A stretch of DNA of 35,585 bases, taken from NCBI RefSeq assembly GCF_014651055.1, contig NZ_BMWD01000014.1:178573-214157 (forward strand), written 5' to 3'. The DNA comes from Streptomyces fructofermentans. Lineage in GTDB: Bacteria > Actinomycetota > Actinomycetes > Streptomycetales > Streptomycetaceae. Made by a program: the position numbers and the translations under genes. Of this stretch, positions 24,404 to 33,009 are shown piece after piece (position 1 is the first letter of the stretch; the number at the start of each line of letters is the position of its first letter). Under the pieces are notes generated by a model. That model saw nothing but the letters and a program-made list of their open reading frames with translations. It ran no database searches and was not told the origin of the DNA.

Positions 24404-27400
24404 CCTCGGCACAGTCACCCTCGCAGCCCTCATGAACCCGCACATGATCCAAGAGACAGCGCCCAGAGCCGTAGGGGCCAGTTCAGGAAGCATCACAATC
24501 GTGTGGGTCCAATCGCCAGATCTCAGTAGGCTTCGCGCAATGTGCCGGGCCGTCTTCTGGTCGGGAGGATCACCCTCGCCGGACGCATGCGCGAGCGCCA
24601 GACAAGTCCTGACGACCCTGTCGTCGGCTCGCCAGTTCGTGGACAGGGCCACCGAGGCTCCGGCGAGGTGCGTGGCGGCTGCGCTGAGCGCCGCTGCCCG
24701 CCCGTCTGAGGTCCGTGCCGTCTCGGCATGGTGCCGGAGGGCTGCGCTGTCGCCCGTCACAGCAGACATCAGTGCGAGTTCTGTACAGGCTGGTTGCCCC
24801 GGTTGAAGCGAGCGCTGCCATCTGCTCTTCATGCCCGCGACGAGGGGGTGGTCCTCTTCCGGGATGTGCCCGAGGTGTTCCAGCAAGGCAATGACGGTCA
24901 CCGACGGCGCATGCCACGACGTGGCGGTGCCTGCGCAGGAAAGTACGGCACGTCGGAGCGCTTGCCGCAGGCGCGGGTCGGGTTGCCGAGCGTTGGGATA
25001 GGCGAGCAGCAGAGCCGCGAGCTCGGGGAGGAACCGGAACGGGATCCCCTCGTCAATTCGTTGGGCCAGGCCCTCGACGAGTGGCTCGGCGATCTGTGCC
25101 GCCGCTGCGGGACAGTGGTGTACCAGTCCGGCAGCAACAGATGTCAATGCCTGCCGTTTTACCGCGGTGCCGGTGCTATCTGCGATCGTGGCTGTCGCCG
25201 CCGGCCCGTCGCCAGCGTAGGCGAGTGCTTGGGCGACGAGGTTCTTCAGGTCGGGGGGCGAGTCGTCGGACAGCAAGTGTGCCGCCCCGCCGGCATGACG
25301 CTCTGCTGCTTCGCTGTGCCCGCCGAGAGAGGCCCCGAGAGACAGTGCCGCCAGGTGGCGGACGCGGTCCGGAGTTCCGGGCAGACTGTTGGAGAGGGCT
25401 TCGGCCGTCGCGAATTCTCCTGCCGTCCCCAAGGCTTGTGACAGGGCCATCATCCAGCCTTCCAGGAGCGGCGGGCGCGTGGTCGTGATGGGCGAGCGCC
25501 GCAAAGCGGTCTCAAGCAGTTCACGACTGCGCAGGAGGTCGCCGGAACTCAGGTGCTGCTCTGCCTCGTGAAGCCTCAGAAGATGATCGGGCATTGGGCT
25601 GTCGTCAAAGGTGGGCAGGCCCATGGATGGCCTGTGCTTCTTCGCACGCTGGAGTGTCGGAGTGGGCCGAGACTTCCTCGTCCCGGTTGCGGGTTTCACT
25701 TGCTGCGATCTGATCCGTTCGCCCTCGGCTCTCCCTTGCTCGCGCTCCCCGTCCTTGAAACGGCGGTGCGCATTGTCCAGCTCTTTGAGAGCGGCTGCCG
25801 CCTGCCTGTCCTGGTGCGCTCGGCACTCCTCGCCAACTTCGATGAGTACTTGCGCCCGCTCAGGAAGAAGGTCGCCGAGCACGCCTATGTGCAGGTGTTC
25901 GGGCAGGGACGCCAGCAGTTGTTTGATGTCGTCGAAAGCGTGCCGCGTGGATCCTCCCGTCTCATCCACGGCCCGCGTGAGGCGGGCCAGTGTGCCTGCC
26001 AGTTCGCGGCGGAGGTGGGCCTGATCGTTCTCGGACAGTGCGTCAGGGTCAGCCAGCGCTTCGGCGAAGAGAGCCAGCGCCGTTCGTGTCGCCTTCAGAG
26101 CCACTTTTGGGCGTGGGGCGGGCAGTCGGGCGAGCGCCGGGGCGGCGGCAGCCCATACATCGACTGCTCCCAGCCCGTCCTGGGTGGTGAGTTCCTCGCA
26201 GATGGCCATGATGTGATCGCCAGCGATGCCGCTGCGTGGAGGGTTGGCGTGGGCGAGTGCACTCCAGAGGTCGACAGCGGCCGTGCGGGCGCGGGTACTG
26301 CCCTGGCTCAGGGTCTCCGCACGTTCGTGCAGTGCCGCAGCAATGTCCAAGTCCTGGACGGTGATCAGGATTTTGGCTGCTTCGGTCAGTGCCTCGACTC
26401 CCGCGCCTTGATCGCGGACTACAGCGCGGAGAAGTGATCGGGTGACACTGCGCCTGCCCAGTTCGACCAGTCTGCGGGCGGCTTCGAGGATCCGGGTGTA
26501 CGTCGTCGGGTCTTGGAGCGGGCCGGGGAAGCCATGGCCGAGGTGGGTGAGCCATCCTTCTGCTTCTTTTACGACAGCGTCCGCTCCTGGCCGGTCCGCG
26601 TAGGCCATCTCCACCGCCACATCCGCGAGGTGGACGGCTCGTGCGGCCGGGGTCGGCGCGTAGCGGGCCACGTCGCGCGCGCGTGCGTCTTCACCCAGCC
26701 GGACGAGGAGCGCGGGAGCGCCGAAGGGCAGCTCACGCGCCTCGCCCTGCAGGACGGTCCGAGCGGCGGCCAGCGGGAGAAGTTCTGCCAGGTCGCCCGG
26801 CAGAGGGTCGGTGCCGTTGGCGTCGATCTCCGCCTCGTACGCGTCGAGTTGCGCGAGAGCCACATCGTGGCCGGCCACCGAGGCGAGTCGGCGCAGCCGT
26901 CGGGGGTCGAGGAGGTACGCGGCGCGGTCGGTGGCGTCCATCGAGAGGCGTTGCCCGTATGTCAGGGGGTAGGGGGGCGTTGCCTCGGGCCAGCCTGCCG
27001 TCTGCCACCGCTGCGCCCAGGTGAGGAGCGTGAGGGTGTGCCGTTCGATCTCCTCGTCTCCCAGGTCTGCACGGACCTCCCGGGCGAGATCGGCTCCGGC
27101 CAGGGCATAGGTTTGGAGTACTGGATCGTCCAGAACGAAGGCGCGCCCTTCGGGGCCTCGTAACAGGCGGTCGATGCGGTCGGCGGAGACGCCGACCAGT
27201 TCGGCCGCGTCCTGCGCGCGCAGGCCCCCGCCGGCCACGGCGAGGAGTCCCGCCACCGTTTTGCCCAAGGTGGTGGCGGCTGGTGGTGTCCGCCGGCTCT
27301 GCGGTGTCCCTGCGATGGGGCTGAGAGTACGCACGTGTTTGCGATGGCGCAGCGGATGCCGCGCAGCAACGTCCTCGGGAAGGACTGCCCAGCGCCGCAG

Positions 27401-28258
27401 AGAGACGATCACGCGCATACCGGCCGGAGGAGAGGCCGGCAGAAGCGCGGCGATGCTCCCACGGGGGAGGTCGGCATCGGTGGGGCTGTCCCCCGGGGCC
27501 GGGCCGGACCAGGCCACGTCGTCGTCGAGGCCGTCGACGACCAGGACGAGCTTGCGCTTGTGCTCCGCGCTCCTGTCTGCTGCGGCAGTAAACAGCTGCC
27601 TCAGCGACGGGGCTCCCCTCGGGATCCACGGCTGGGGCGGACATCGAAGCAGCGCGCCGATCTGCTCGACCATGCACTTCTCGAACTCGGCCCGCGTGTT
27701 GAGGCCGCACGCGGCTGAGACGAAGAAGTTCAGGATGTCGACGCCTCTGGGAGGCCGTCTGACGTAGTCGGCAAGTAGGACGGTCTTGCCCACGGGGGCG
27801 TCGGCCTGCCAGCACAGATACGACGGTTCCCCAGAACCGGAGTTCCGGATGAAGGCGTTCATGACCGCACGTTCACTCGCGCGCTCGCGGAAACCCGGTT
27901 GGGCAGGTTCAGCGGCCGGCCCGTGCGGCTGGACGAAGCGACCGCGCGCGTCCTTCGCCCACAGTTTCGTGGTCTGCTCGTGCTGCCTCTGGGTTCCTGC
28001 CTGCTGAGCCGCGCGCAGCGCGGCTTCCCATTCGGCGTCCGTGCGGACCGCGCTACCGGCCCATTGCTGCAGGGTGCGTACAACGAGCCAGAACTCTTCC
28101 GTCCGGCCCGCCGATGGGGCGCTGTGCCCGAGGCGCCAGTCCCGGAGAGTGGGGCGGGGAACCCCGAGCTGTCGTGCCGCGCCGCGTGGCGGCCCGGCAG
28201 CTTCCCACAGTTGGGTGAGCATCGCGCTCAGTTCCTCGGGCTCGGAGTCCTCGGTCAT
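24401..28258 (-). CDS. Large STAND-like NTPase with N-terminal HTH and helical repeats
   Basis: A 1285-aa protein. Residues 24-45 (RGAARQLGVPRPTLRDWRLG) look like a helix-turn-helix. The NTPase has a Walker A variant WQADAPVGKTVLLADYV at about 150-166 (first Gly replaced) and Walker B KLVLVVDGLDDD at 236-247. MRVIVSLRRW follows at 281-290 as a sensor-type strand, and a winged-helix-like segment VSADRIDRLLRGPEGRAF lies near 350. From about 400 to the end it is Ala/Leu-rich helical repeats of TPR/solenoid type with a basic linker near 890. This is the architecture of STAND signalling ATPases, several of which are antiphage sensors. No effector domain is recognisable. It lies between CRISPR array D and the Cascade operon, pointing away from Cascade. 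Start ATG 28258. Confidence 0.75.
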   Translation of the reverse strand: MTEDSEPEELSAMLTQLWEAAGPPRGAARQLGVPRPTLRDWRLGHSAPSAGRTEEFWLVVRTLQQWAGSAVRTDAEWEAALRAAQQAGTQRQHEQTTKLWAKDARGRFVQPHGPAAEPAQPGFRERASERAVMNAFIRNSGSGEPSYLCWQADAPVGKTVLLADYVRRPPRGVDILNFFVSAACGLNTRAEFEKCMVEQIGALLRCPPQPWIPRGAPSLRQLFTAAADRSAEHKRKLVLVVDGLDDDVAWSGPAPGDSPTDADLPRGSIAALLPASPPAGMRVIVSLRRWAVLPEDVAARHPLRHRKHVRTLSPIAGTPQSRRTPPAATTLGKTVAGLLAVAGGGLRAQDAAELVGVSADRIDRLLRGPEGRAFVLDDPVLQTYALAGADLAREVRADLGDEEIERHTLTLLTWAQRWQTAGWPEATPPYPLTYGQRLSMDATDRAAYLLDPRRLRRLASVAGHDVALAQLDAYEAEIDANGTDPLPGDLAELLPLAAARTVLQGEARELPFGAPALLVRLGEDARARDVARYAPTPAARAVHLADVAVEMAYADRPGADAVVKEAEGWLTHLGHGFPGPLQDPTTYTRILEAARRLVELGRRSVTRSLLRAVVRDQGAGVEALTEAAKILITVQDLDIAAALHERAETLSQGSTRARTAAVDLWSALAHANPPRSGIAGDHIMAICEELTTQDGLGAVDVWAAAAPALARLPAPRPKVALKATRTALALFAEALADPDALSENDQAHLRRELAGTLARLTRAVDETGGSTRHAFDDIKQLLASLPEHLHIGVLGDLLPERAQVLIEVGEECRAHQDRQAAAALKELDNAHRRFKDGEREQGRAEGERIRSQQVKPATGTRKSRPTPTLQRAKKHRPSMGLPTFDDSPMPDHLLRLHEAEQHLSSGDLLRSRELLETALRRSPITTTRPPLLEGWMMALSQALGTAGEFATAEALSNSLPGTPDRVRHLAALSLGASLGGHSEAAERHAGGAAHLLSDDSPPDLKNLVAQALAYAGDGPAATATIADSTGTAVKRQALTSVAAGLVHHCPAAAAQIAEPLVEGLAQRIDEGIPFRFLPELAALLLAYPNARQPDPRLRQALRRAVLSCAGTATSWHAPSVTVIALLEHLGHIPEEDHPLVAGMKSRWQRSLQPGQPACTELALMSAVTGDSAALRHHAETARTSDGRAAALSAAATHLAGASVALSTNWRADDRVVRTCLALAHASGEGDPPDQKTARHIARSLLRSGDWTHTIVMLPELAPTALGAVSWIMCGFMRAARVTVPR

Positions 28259-28440
28259 GCTCGCGCCCTCTCGGCATGCGACCGGCGAATGAACGCTGAC
28301 CGGGTCGTCAAAGAATCCCCCTTCGACCTGCGGAAATCGCGAAATCAGGAAGGTGGCAACTCGCCGTCACCTGGCCCAGCTCGCGACGCTGGGGCCATCA
28401 CCACAGCAGCCGGTTCCGGCTCTCTCCAGGAGGATGGCCC

Positions 28441-28617
28441 GTGTCCCAGATTTCGCAAATGCTCTACTGTACCGCCGCTTTGAGCGCGTGCGCAGGCTTG
28501 CTGTACGCAGGCGTCCTGTTCACTGTCGCTCTGGTTTCGGTGCTCGCCCCAACCTCCGAACGTCGCAAGGACGCACGAACCACACTCGCCATTCTCGTGC
28601 GCCGCCGGGCCCGGTGA
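28441..28617 (+). CDS. Small single-span membrane protein (58 aa)
   Basis: GTG at 28441 with CCAGGAGG seven bases upstream, one of the strongest ribosome binding sites in the window. The product begins VSQISQMLYCTAALSACAGL, continues LYAGVLFTVALVSVLAPTS as one membrane helix (about residues 8-38) and ends in a basic cytoplasmic tail ERRKDARTTLAILVRRRAR. No family is known to me. It is divergent from the STAND gene across ~180 bp, so the two could share a control region. A role as membrane partner of the NTPase is speculation. Confidence 0.65.
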   Translation: MSQISQMLYCTAALSACAGLLYAGVLFTVALVSVLAPTSERRKDARTTLAILVRRRAR

Positions 28618-28925
28618 CTGGGACACGCTTCGGGACCTCGCGCGCCGGGCACTCTCCCACCAGCACGGCCTCGTCGGCCGAGGCAGGTATCAAGCGCCGT
28701 CCCGGCCCAGAACCCGAAGAGCTCGAGGTAGCACTCCCTCATCCGAACTCGACTTCTTTAAGCGCCTTTCTGGAGTATCCAAATTCATGTTCGATTCGCG
28801 CAGTACCTTCGCAGACATGCGAGATCGCGGTAGACATGCACCTACGTGACGGCTCGCCCTACAAGCCGTGTCGGCGGCCCCCGCTCTGCATCTGCAGAGG
28901 GGATGCCTCGACACGGGGGATGCTC
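28618..28925. other. Space between two small membrane ORFs; no confident gene
   Basis: A GTG at 28614 overlaps the previous stop by 4 bases and opens a frame running to 29027, but its composition is not convincing. Another frame contains WDTLRDLARRALSHQH without a start. The stretch 28747-28774 resembles the mini-array spacer at 29274-29301 (19 of 28 positions). A weak promoter-like pair TTCGCA / TAGACA with 17-bp spacing lies near 28810-28838. Confidence 0.3.
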
Positions 28926-29027
28926 ATGGACGGACCGGTACGCGAATGGCTGGGGCGCCACGGAGGAGACTTGGTACTCATCCTGGTCGCTGCGGTGGTC
29001 AGCTCTTTATTCGATCGCCTCTGGTAG
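28926..29027 (+). CDS. Tiny hydrophobic membrane peptide (33 aa)
   Basis: The ATG at 28926 has ACGGGGGA just upstream (an ATG at 28920 is in frame but overlaps that site). The peptide starts MDGPVREWLGRHGG and ends DLVLILVAAVVSSLFDRLW, a short helix rich in Leu/Val flanked by charged residues. This resembles small toxins of type I toxin-antitoxin pairs or small membrane regulators in size and layout. Two strong hairpins follow immediately, consistent with an independent short transcript. Reality of the gene is uncertain. Confidence 0.45.
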   Translation: MDGPVREWLGRHGGDLVLILVAAVVSSLFDRLW

Positions 29028-29029
29028 AC

Positions 29030-29066
29030 GGCCGTTCTTGGCGCAGCAAGCGCGCCAAGAACGGCC
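29030..29066 (+). terminator. Strong hairpin 1 after the 33-aa ORF
   Basis: GGCCGTTCTTGGCG (29030-29043) pairs perfectly over 14 bp with CGCCAAGAACGGCC (29053-29066), loop of nine bases. It starts three bases after the stop codon. No T-run follows. Confidence 0.75.
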
Positions 29067-29081
29067 TGCCCCAGCAGTAGG

Positions 29082-29115
29082 CGGTTCCCGTTCCGCGCAA
29101 TCGGGACGGGAACCG
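29082..29115 (+). terminator. Strong hairpin 2 in tandem
   Basis: CGGTTCCCGTTCC (29082-29094) pairs with GGGACGGGAACCG (29103-29115), 13 bp with one G-T mismatch. Together with hairpin 1 it insulates the small ORFs from the Cascade operon downstream. Confidence 0.65.
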
Positions 29116-29244
29116 TTCCGCGGCATCGCCGGCCTGCCCGCGATGCCGTGCCGAGGCTGCCGATAAGGCTCGGCAGCTCACAGTGTATGGAGCGGCCGCG
29201 TCAGAACTGCACCGTGGAAGGAGAGTTGAACGGAATCTGGAGAA

Positions 29245-29330
29245 GTGTTCTCCCGCCGACAGCGGGAATGGCCCGTCGACTCCTTTGAGGGCACTACTTG
29301 AGTCTTCCCCGCGTGCGCGGGGACTGCCGG
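29245..29330 (+). CRISPR. Degenerate two-repeat CRISPR mini-array before casA
   Basis: GTGTTCTCCCGCCGACAGCG... (29245-29273) and GTCTTCCCCGCGTGCGCGGG... (29302-29330) each have the I-E repeat layout of a 5' GTnTT, an inverted-repeat stem and a short 3' handle. They differ from each other and from arrays A, C, D and F. The intervening segment is 28 nt, shorter than the normal 32. It has no recognisable leader and lies 140 bp upstream of casA on the same strand, between the small ORFs and Cascade. Confidence 0.6.
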
Positions 29331-29469
29331 CCCCTGGCATCCGGGGAATGTGCCGGGCCGCGGTGCAACTGTGCGGCTCTTCCGGCCGACTGCCGGTCAG
29401 CTGGCTGATCCACCTCCGACGGGAGGGTGCCCCATCCGCTGTTCACCACTGAGAGAGCGGTAGCCAGAA

Positions 29470-31071
29470 TTGCCCGAATCTCCCCCGCCCGGACCCGACG
29501 GGCAGCGTCTCAGCTGGGATCCTCGCCGTCAGCCCTGCATCCCGACCGTGACCGTCGACGGCGCGACCGCCCATCACTCTCTGTGCGCGCTCCTGGCTGA
29601 GGCCGATGAACTGGCCGCCGTGGACTGCACTTCACCGGGCGAGACAGTCGCCGTCATCGAGTACTTGATGGCCATCTGCTTCGCCTCCCGAACCGCTCCG
29701 TCCTCGGACGAGGAATGGCGTGCCTGGATCGTCGGCCAGCGGGACCTGGCGTCGGCCGCCGCCTGGCTGGACAGCCAGCCGGACGACGCCTGGGACCTGT
29801 TCCACCCGAGTGTCCCACTCGCTCAGAACTCCCGACTCGCCAAGGACCTCATTGAGAGCGGCACCGGAACAGCGCAACTGGTCATCGAACACGCCGGCGA
29901 CTACAACCAGCACTTCGACCACCACCACCTCGAGCTCAACAATCCACTGCCGGCAGCAGACGCCTTCCGCGCCACACTCACCCAGCACATATACGGCCCC
30001 TACGGGCGCGCCCGGATGCCGGGAAAGGAACTCGGCGCCAAGGTGACCAACCTCGCCGCTGGCCGCCTCACCGGAAGAGTCCGCGTCGTCGCCCTGGGGC
30101 AGACGCTCGGCGAGACACTGCGCCTGAACCTCTACCCGCCCGACGGCCCTGCGGATTTCCTCAACACCTCCTGGACCACCGCCGGCGTCGACCGCCGTAC
30201 ATTCGACGAGAAGCCAAGACCCCGGGTGCCGAGAAGCTCCGCAGACCTCCACAGTGCCCTGGGGCGCTCCGTGCTCCTGCACCCGGAGCGCGGGCCACAC
30301 GGACAGATCGTCGTCGACAAGGTCCTGATCGGTGCCGGCGAACTCCTGGAACTCGACCCGGAACGGCACCTGCAGGACGCGGTGTTCCACGCTACGACGA
30401 ACAACACGCGCAAGCCGTTGTGGCCGTCCCCCAGCAGGGCCCTCTGGCAAGAGGCCCACGCCCTCTACAGTGCCGTCCGGGACGATCGGATCGGACTGTA
30501 CGCGCGACTGCGTGCCCTTCCATACGAGCGGAGGGGCAGCGGGGCCCCATACCAGCTGTGGGCAGTGGGACTGCTTGCCAACAAGACCCTGCCGGTCACC
30601 TGGACGCACGGCACCTACCCCTACGCCCCGGGCATGGCCGCCCACCTCTACCGGGCATCCCGCCGGGGCTCCGACATCGCCGAACACATCGCGAGAAGCC
30701 TGAAAAACGCGGCCATCGTGGCCGCCGAGACAGCCTTTCCCGCCATGCGGGACGCGGACGAGGCCGGCCAGGTGGCGCGGCTCGACGCCCGGTGGGCGTT
30801 CTGGCCCGCGGCCGAGTCCCCCTTCCACGAACTGCTGGACGAGGTGGTCGACAGAGGACCGCAGGACGACGACCCGGTGTCCGAGCCCCTCATCACCTAC
30901 GCACAGGAGTTGCTGACCACCGGCCGAACCCAGCTGCTTCAGCGTCTGGACACCCTGCCGCCGAACGACCGCAACCACCGCGCGCGGGCCCGGGCCGAGC
31001 GGCTCTTCGAGGATGCCATGGCCGATGCCCAAGCCCCGGCCGAACTACGAGGGGAGATCGCGCGTGACTGA
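29470..31071 (+). CDS. casA: Cascade large subunit Cas8e (Cse1/CasA)
   Basis: A 533-aa large subunit of the type I-E crRNA-guided surveillance complex; Cas8e recognises the PAM and helps recruit Cas3. The N-terminus LSWDPRRQPCIPTVTVDGAT resembles the FDLxxxPWIPV start of Cse1, followed by HHSLCALLAEADELA. The C-terminal helical bundle is present. Length is in the family range (500-560). The frame is closed by TAG at 29461, so the TTG at 29470 is the first usable start; its ribosome binding site is weak. It is the first gene of the operon, and its stop overlaps casB by 8 bases. Confidence 0.85.
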   Translation: MPESPPPGPDGQRLSWDPRRQPCIPTVTVDGATAHHSLCALLAEADELAAVDCTSPGETVAVIEYLMAICFASRTAPSSDEEWRAWIVGQRDLASAAAWLDSQPDDAWDLFHPSVPLAQNSRLAKDLIESGTGTAQLVIEHAGDYNQHFDHHHLELNNPLPAADAFRATLTQHIYGPYGRARMPGKELGAKVTNLAAGRLTGRVRVVALGQTLGETLRLNLYPPDGPADFLNTSWTTAGVDRRTFDEKPRPRVPRSSADLHSALGRSVLLHPERGPHGQIVVDKVLIGAGELLELDPERHLQDAVFHATTNNTRKPLWPSPSRALWQEAHALYSAVRDDRIGLYARLRALPYERRGSGAPYQLWAVGLLANKTLPVTWTHGTYPYAPGMAAHLYRASRRGSDIAEHIARSLKNAAIVAAETAFPAMRDADEAGQVARLDARWAFWPAAESPFHELLDEVVDRGPQDDDPVSEPLITYAQELLTTGRTQLLQRLDTLPPNDRNHRARARAERLFEDAMADAQAPAELRGEIARD

Positions 31072-31648
31072 GCACCACCTGTCCCCCGGAACAGACCCGG
31101 AACACCCTGTGGTGCCGCACGACAGCGCGGCACTCACCGCCTGGCTCACCACACTCGTCCGCAACCGTGAGTACGGGACACTGGCCGAGCTGCGCCGGGC
31201 CCATGGCGGCACCAACGCGCACATCCGCGCCGGCTGGTACGGCGGCGATGCCCACCGGGCTCTGTTCGAACGGATGGCCTTCCTGTTCGCCGTCTACCAC
31301 CAGGGACGTCCGCAGCCCTCGTACGGTCACGGCAGCCTCGGCGCCGCAGCCCGCCGGATCGGTGACGGAACCGGTCGCGGGCCCGACAACCCCGGAGCCC
31401 AGCGCCTGCTGGACCGGCTGGTCGCAAGCCGCCGCGTCCCCTGGCGCCACCTCCAGCACGCAGTCACCCGGCTGCGGTCCTGCGAACAGCCGCCCCCGTC
31501 CTGGACCGGACTGACCGACGACCTCCTCAACTGGAACGACCGCAAGGAGCGCGTCGCCTACCGGTGGTCGGTCGAGTTCCACACCCCTCCGGCGAGAGAC
31601 CGTCAAGCACCGAACGAACCGACGACGCGGAAGGACACCCCCTCGTGA
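31064..31648 (+). CDS. casB: Cascade small subunit Cas11e (Cse2/CasB)
   Basis: A 194-aa helical small subunit; two copies line the belly of Cascade and stabilise the displaced DNA strand. Visible family features are the N-terminal helix SAALTAWLTTLVRNREYGTL with AELRRAHGG, FERMAFLFAVYHQGRPQPSY, GTGRGPDNPGAQRLLDRLVA and WRHLQHAVTRLRS, then WTGLTDDLLNWNDR. The GTG at 31064 has GAGGGGAG about eight bases upstream and overlaps the casA stop. Its TGA overlaps the casC GTG (GTGA). Confidence 0.88.
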   Translation: MTEHHLSPGTDPEHPVVPHDSAALTAWLTTLVRNREYGTLAELRRAHGGTNAHIRAGWYGGDAHRALFERMAFLFAVYHQGRPQPSYGHGSLGAAARRIGDGTGRGPDNPGAQRLLDRLVASRRVPWRHLQHAVTRLRSCEQPPPSWTGLTDDLLNWNDRKERVAYRWSVEFHTPPARDRQAPNEPTTRKDTPS

Positions 31649-33009
31649 CCGAGGCAACACCCCGAAGCCAGTTCCTCTCCCTGCACCTCCTCGAGACCTT
31701 GGCGGCGGTTCTCCCGGTGCGCGACGAGAACGCCCAGCCCAAGACGCTTGTCTTCGGAGGCGTGGAACGCCACATGATCACCAGCCAGGCCCGCCGCCGC
31801 GCCGAACGGGTGTACGCCCGCAACCGTGCCAACGAGGGCCGTGGAGCGCTCAAAGGCCGGAGCATGGGCGTCCGCACCCGGGAATGGGCGCTTCTCGCCG
31901 GACGCGAACTCGAGTCCACCCACGGCTGGGAGAAGGAAAGGGCCATCGACACAGCCCGCGCCGTGATGGAGGGCAGCGGCCTCAAGTTCGGCGACGCACA
32001 GAAGCGCACTGTGGCCAACCTGACGAAGGTCCTCATCTTCGCGCCCTCCGACGCCGCAGTGAAGATCGCCGACCACATCGCCGCTCATACCGCCGAGGTC
32101 GAGGAATGGCGCAGCACCTACCGCGAAGCCCAGGCCCGAGCGGAGGCAGCGAAGAAGGCCCGTCGTGCAGCCAAGAAGAAGGCCGCGTCGCCACCACAGA
32201 CGCAAGAGCCGGAGGAATCGCCCACGGCCGAACCGGCCGCATCCTCCCTGCCGCCGCTGCCCAAGGCCACCCGCGACGCCGTTCTGGTTGCCCTCGCCCC
32301 CCGCGACGCCGTGGACATCGCTCTGTACGGCCGCTTCCTCGCGGAAATCCCCGATTCCCCGAACGTCGACGGCGCCATTCAGACCGGTCACGCCTTCACC
32401 GTGCACGAGGCCGAACAGATCGAAGACTTCTATGCCGCAGCCGACGACGCAAAACTCGACCGCAAGCGCAATGCCCTCAGCTTCCTCGACGCCGCCGATG
32501 ACGCGGGGGCCGGCATGACCGGCTACCAGTCCCTGATCTCCGGCACCTTCTACCGCCACGCTGTCCTGGACCGAACCCAATTGCGCACCAACCTGCAGGT
32601 GGCAGGCATGAGCGAAGAAGAAGCCGAGACAGCCGCGTCGGAAGCCGAGAAGGAGTTCGTGAACGCCTTCGTCGAAGCGTTTCCGGAGGCCAAGAAGAAC
32701 TCCACCGCATCCACCGGGTCCCTGCCCGCACTCGTCCTCGCCTTCGAGGGAGAACGCCCCTACAACTACGCGTCAGCCTTCCAGCGGCCGGTCGACGAAG
32801 GTCCCGTATCGGCAGGCGGGGAAGGACCGGCCGGTCCCGCAGCCGTGCGCAGACTGCTGCGTCACCACACCTTCGTCAGCCATCGCCGCCAGGACCTGCG
32901 CACCGCGAAAGTGCTCACCTACGACCCTGAGATCGACACACTGCTGGGAGAACTGGCGCTGCCCGACTCACTGACCGTGGTGGAGCAAGCCGAGGACCTC
33001 ACCCCGTGA
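31645..33009 (+). CDS. casC: Cascade backbone Cas7e (Cse4/CasC) with a charged insertion
   Basis: A 454-aa RAMP protein; six copies form the Cascade backbone along the crRNA. Start FLSLHLLETLAAVLPVRDEN, then FGGVERHMITSQARRRAERV, the family's conserved (Y/F)GG..R...SSQA.KRA block. Usual length is 350-390; the excess comes from residues about 150-205, an Ala/Lys/Arg-rich probable coiled coil (EAQARAEAAKKARRAAKKKA) and a Pro/Glu linker. Core motifs resume at DAVDIALYGRFLAEIPDSPN. It starts with GTG in the 4-base GTGA overlap with casB and ends in the same type of overlap with casD. Confidence 0.9.
   Translation: MTEATPRSQFLSLHLLETLAAVLPVRDENAQPKTLVFGGVERHMITSQARRRAERVYARNRANEGRGALKGRSMGVRTREWALLAGRELESTHGWEKERAIDTARAVMEGSGLKFGDAQKRTVANLTKVLIFAPSDAAVKIADHIAAHTAEVEEWRSTYREAQARAEAAKKARRAAKKKAASPPQTQEPEESPTAEPAASSLPPLPKATRDAVLVALAPRDAVDIALYGRFLAEIPDSPNVDGAIQTGHAFTVHEAEQIEDFYAAADDAKLDRKRNALSFLDAADDAGAGMTGYQSLISGTFYRHAVLDRTQLRTNLQVAGMSEEEAETAASEAEKEFVNAFVEAFPEAKKNSTASTGSLPALVLAFEGERPYNYASAFQRPVDEGPVSAGGEGPAGPAAVRRLLRHHTFVSHRRQDLRTAKVLTYDPEIDTLLGELALPDSLTVVEQAEDLTP

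Noticed and set aside
28747..28774. Calling this a confirmed Cascade target
   Set aside because: 19/28 matches with mismatches at the first seed positions and no recognisable AAG-type PAM are suggestive only, so it is reported as a hypothesis.
29632..31032. 466-aa minus-strand frame opposite casA
   Set aside because: Shadow of casA, which has family-specific sequence and operon context on the plus strand.
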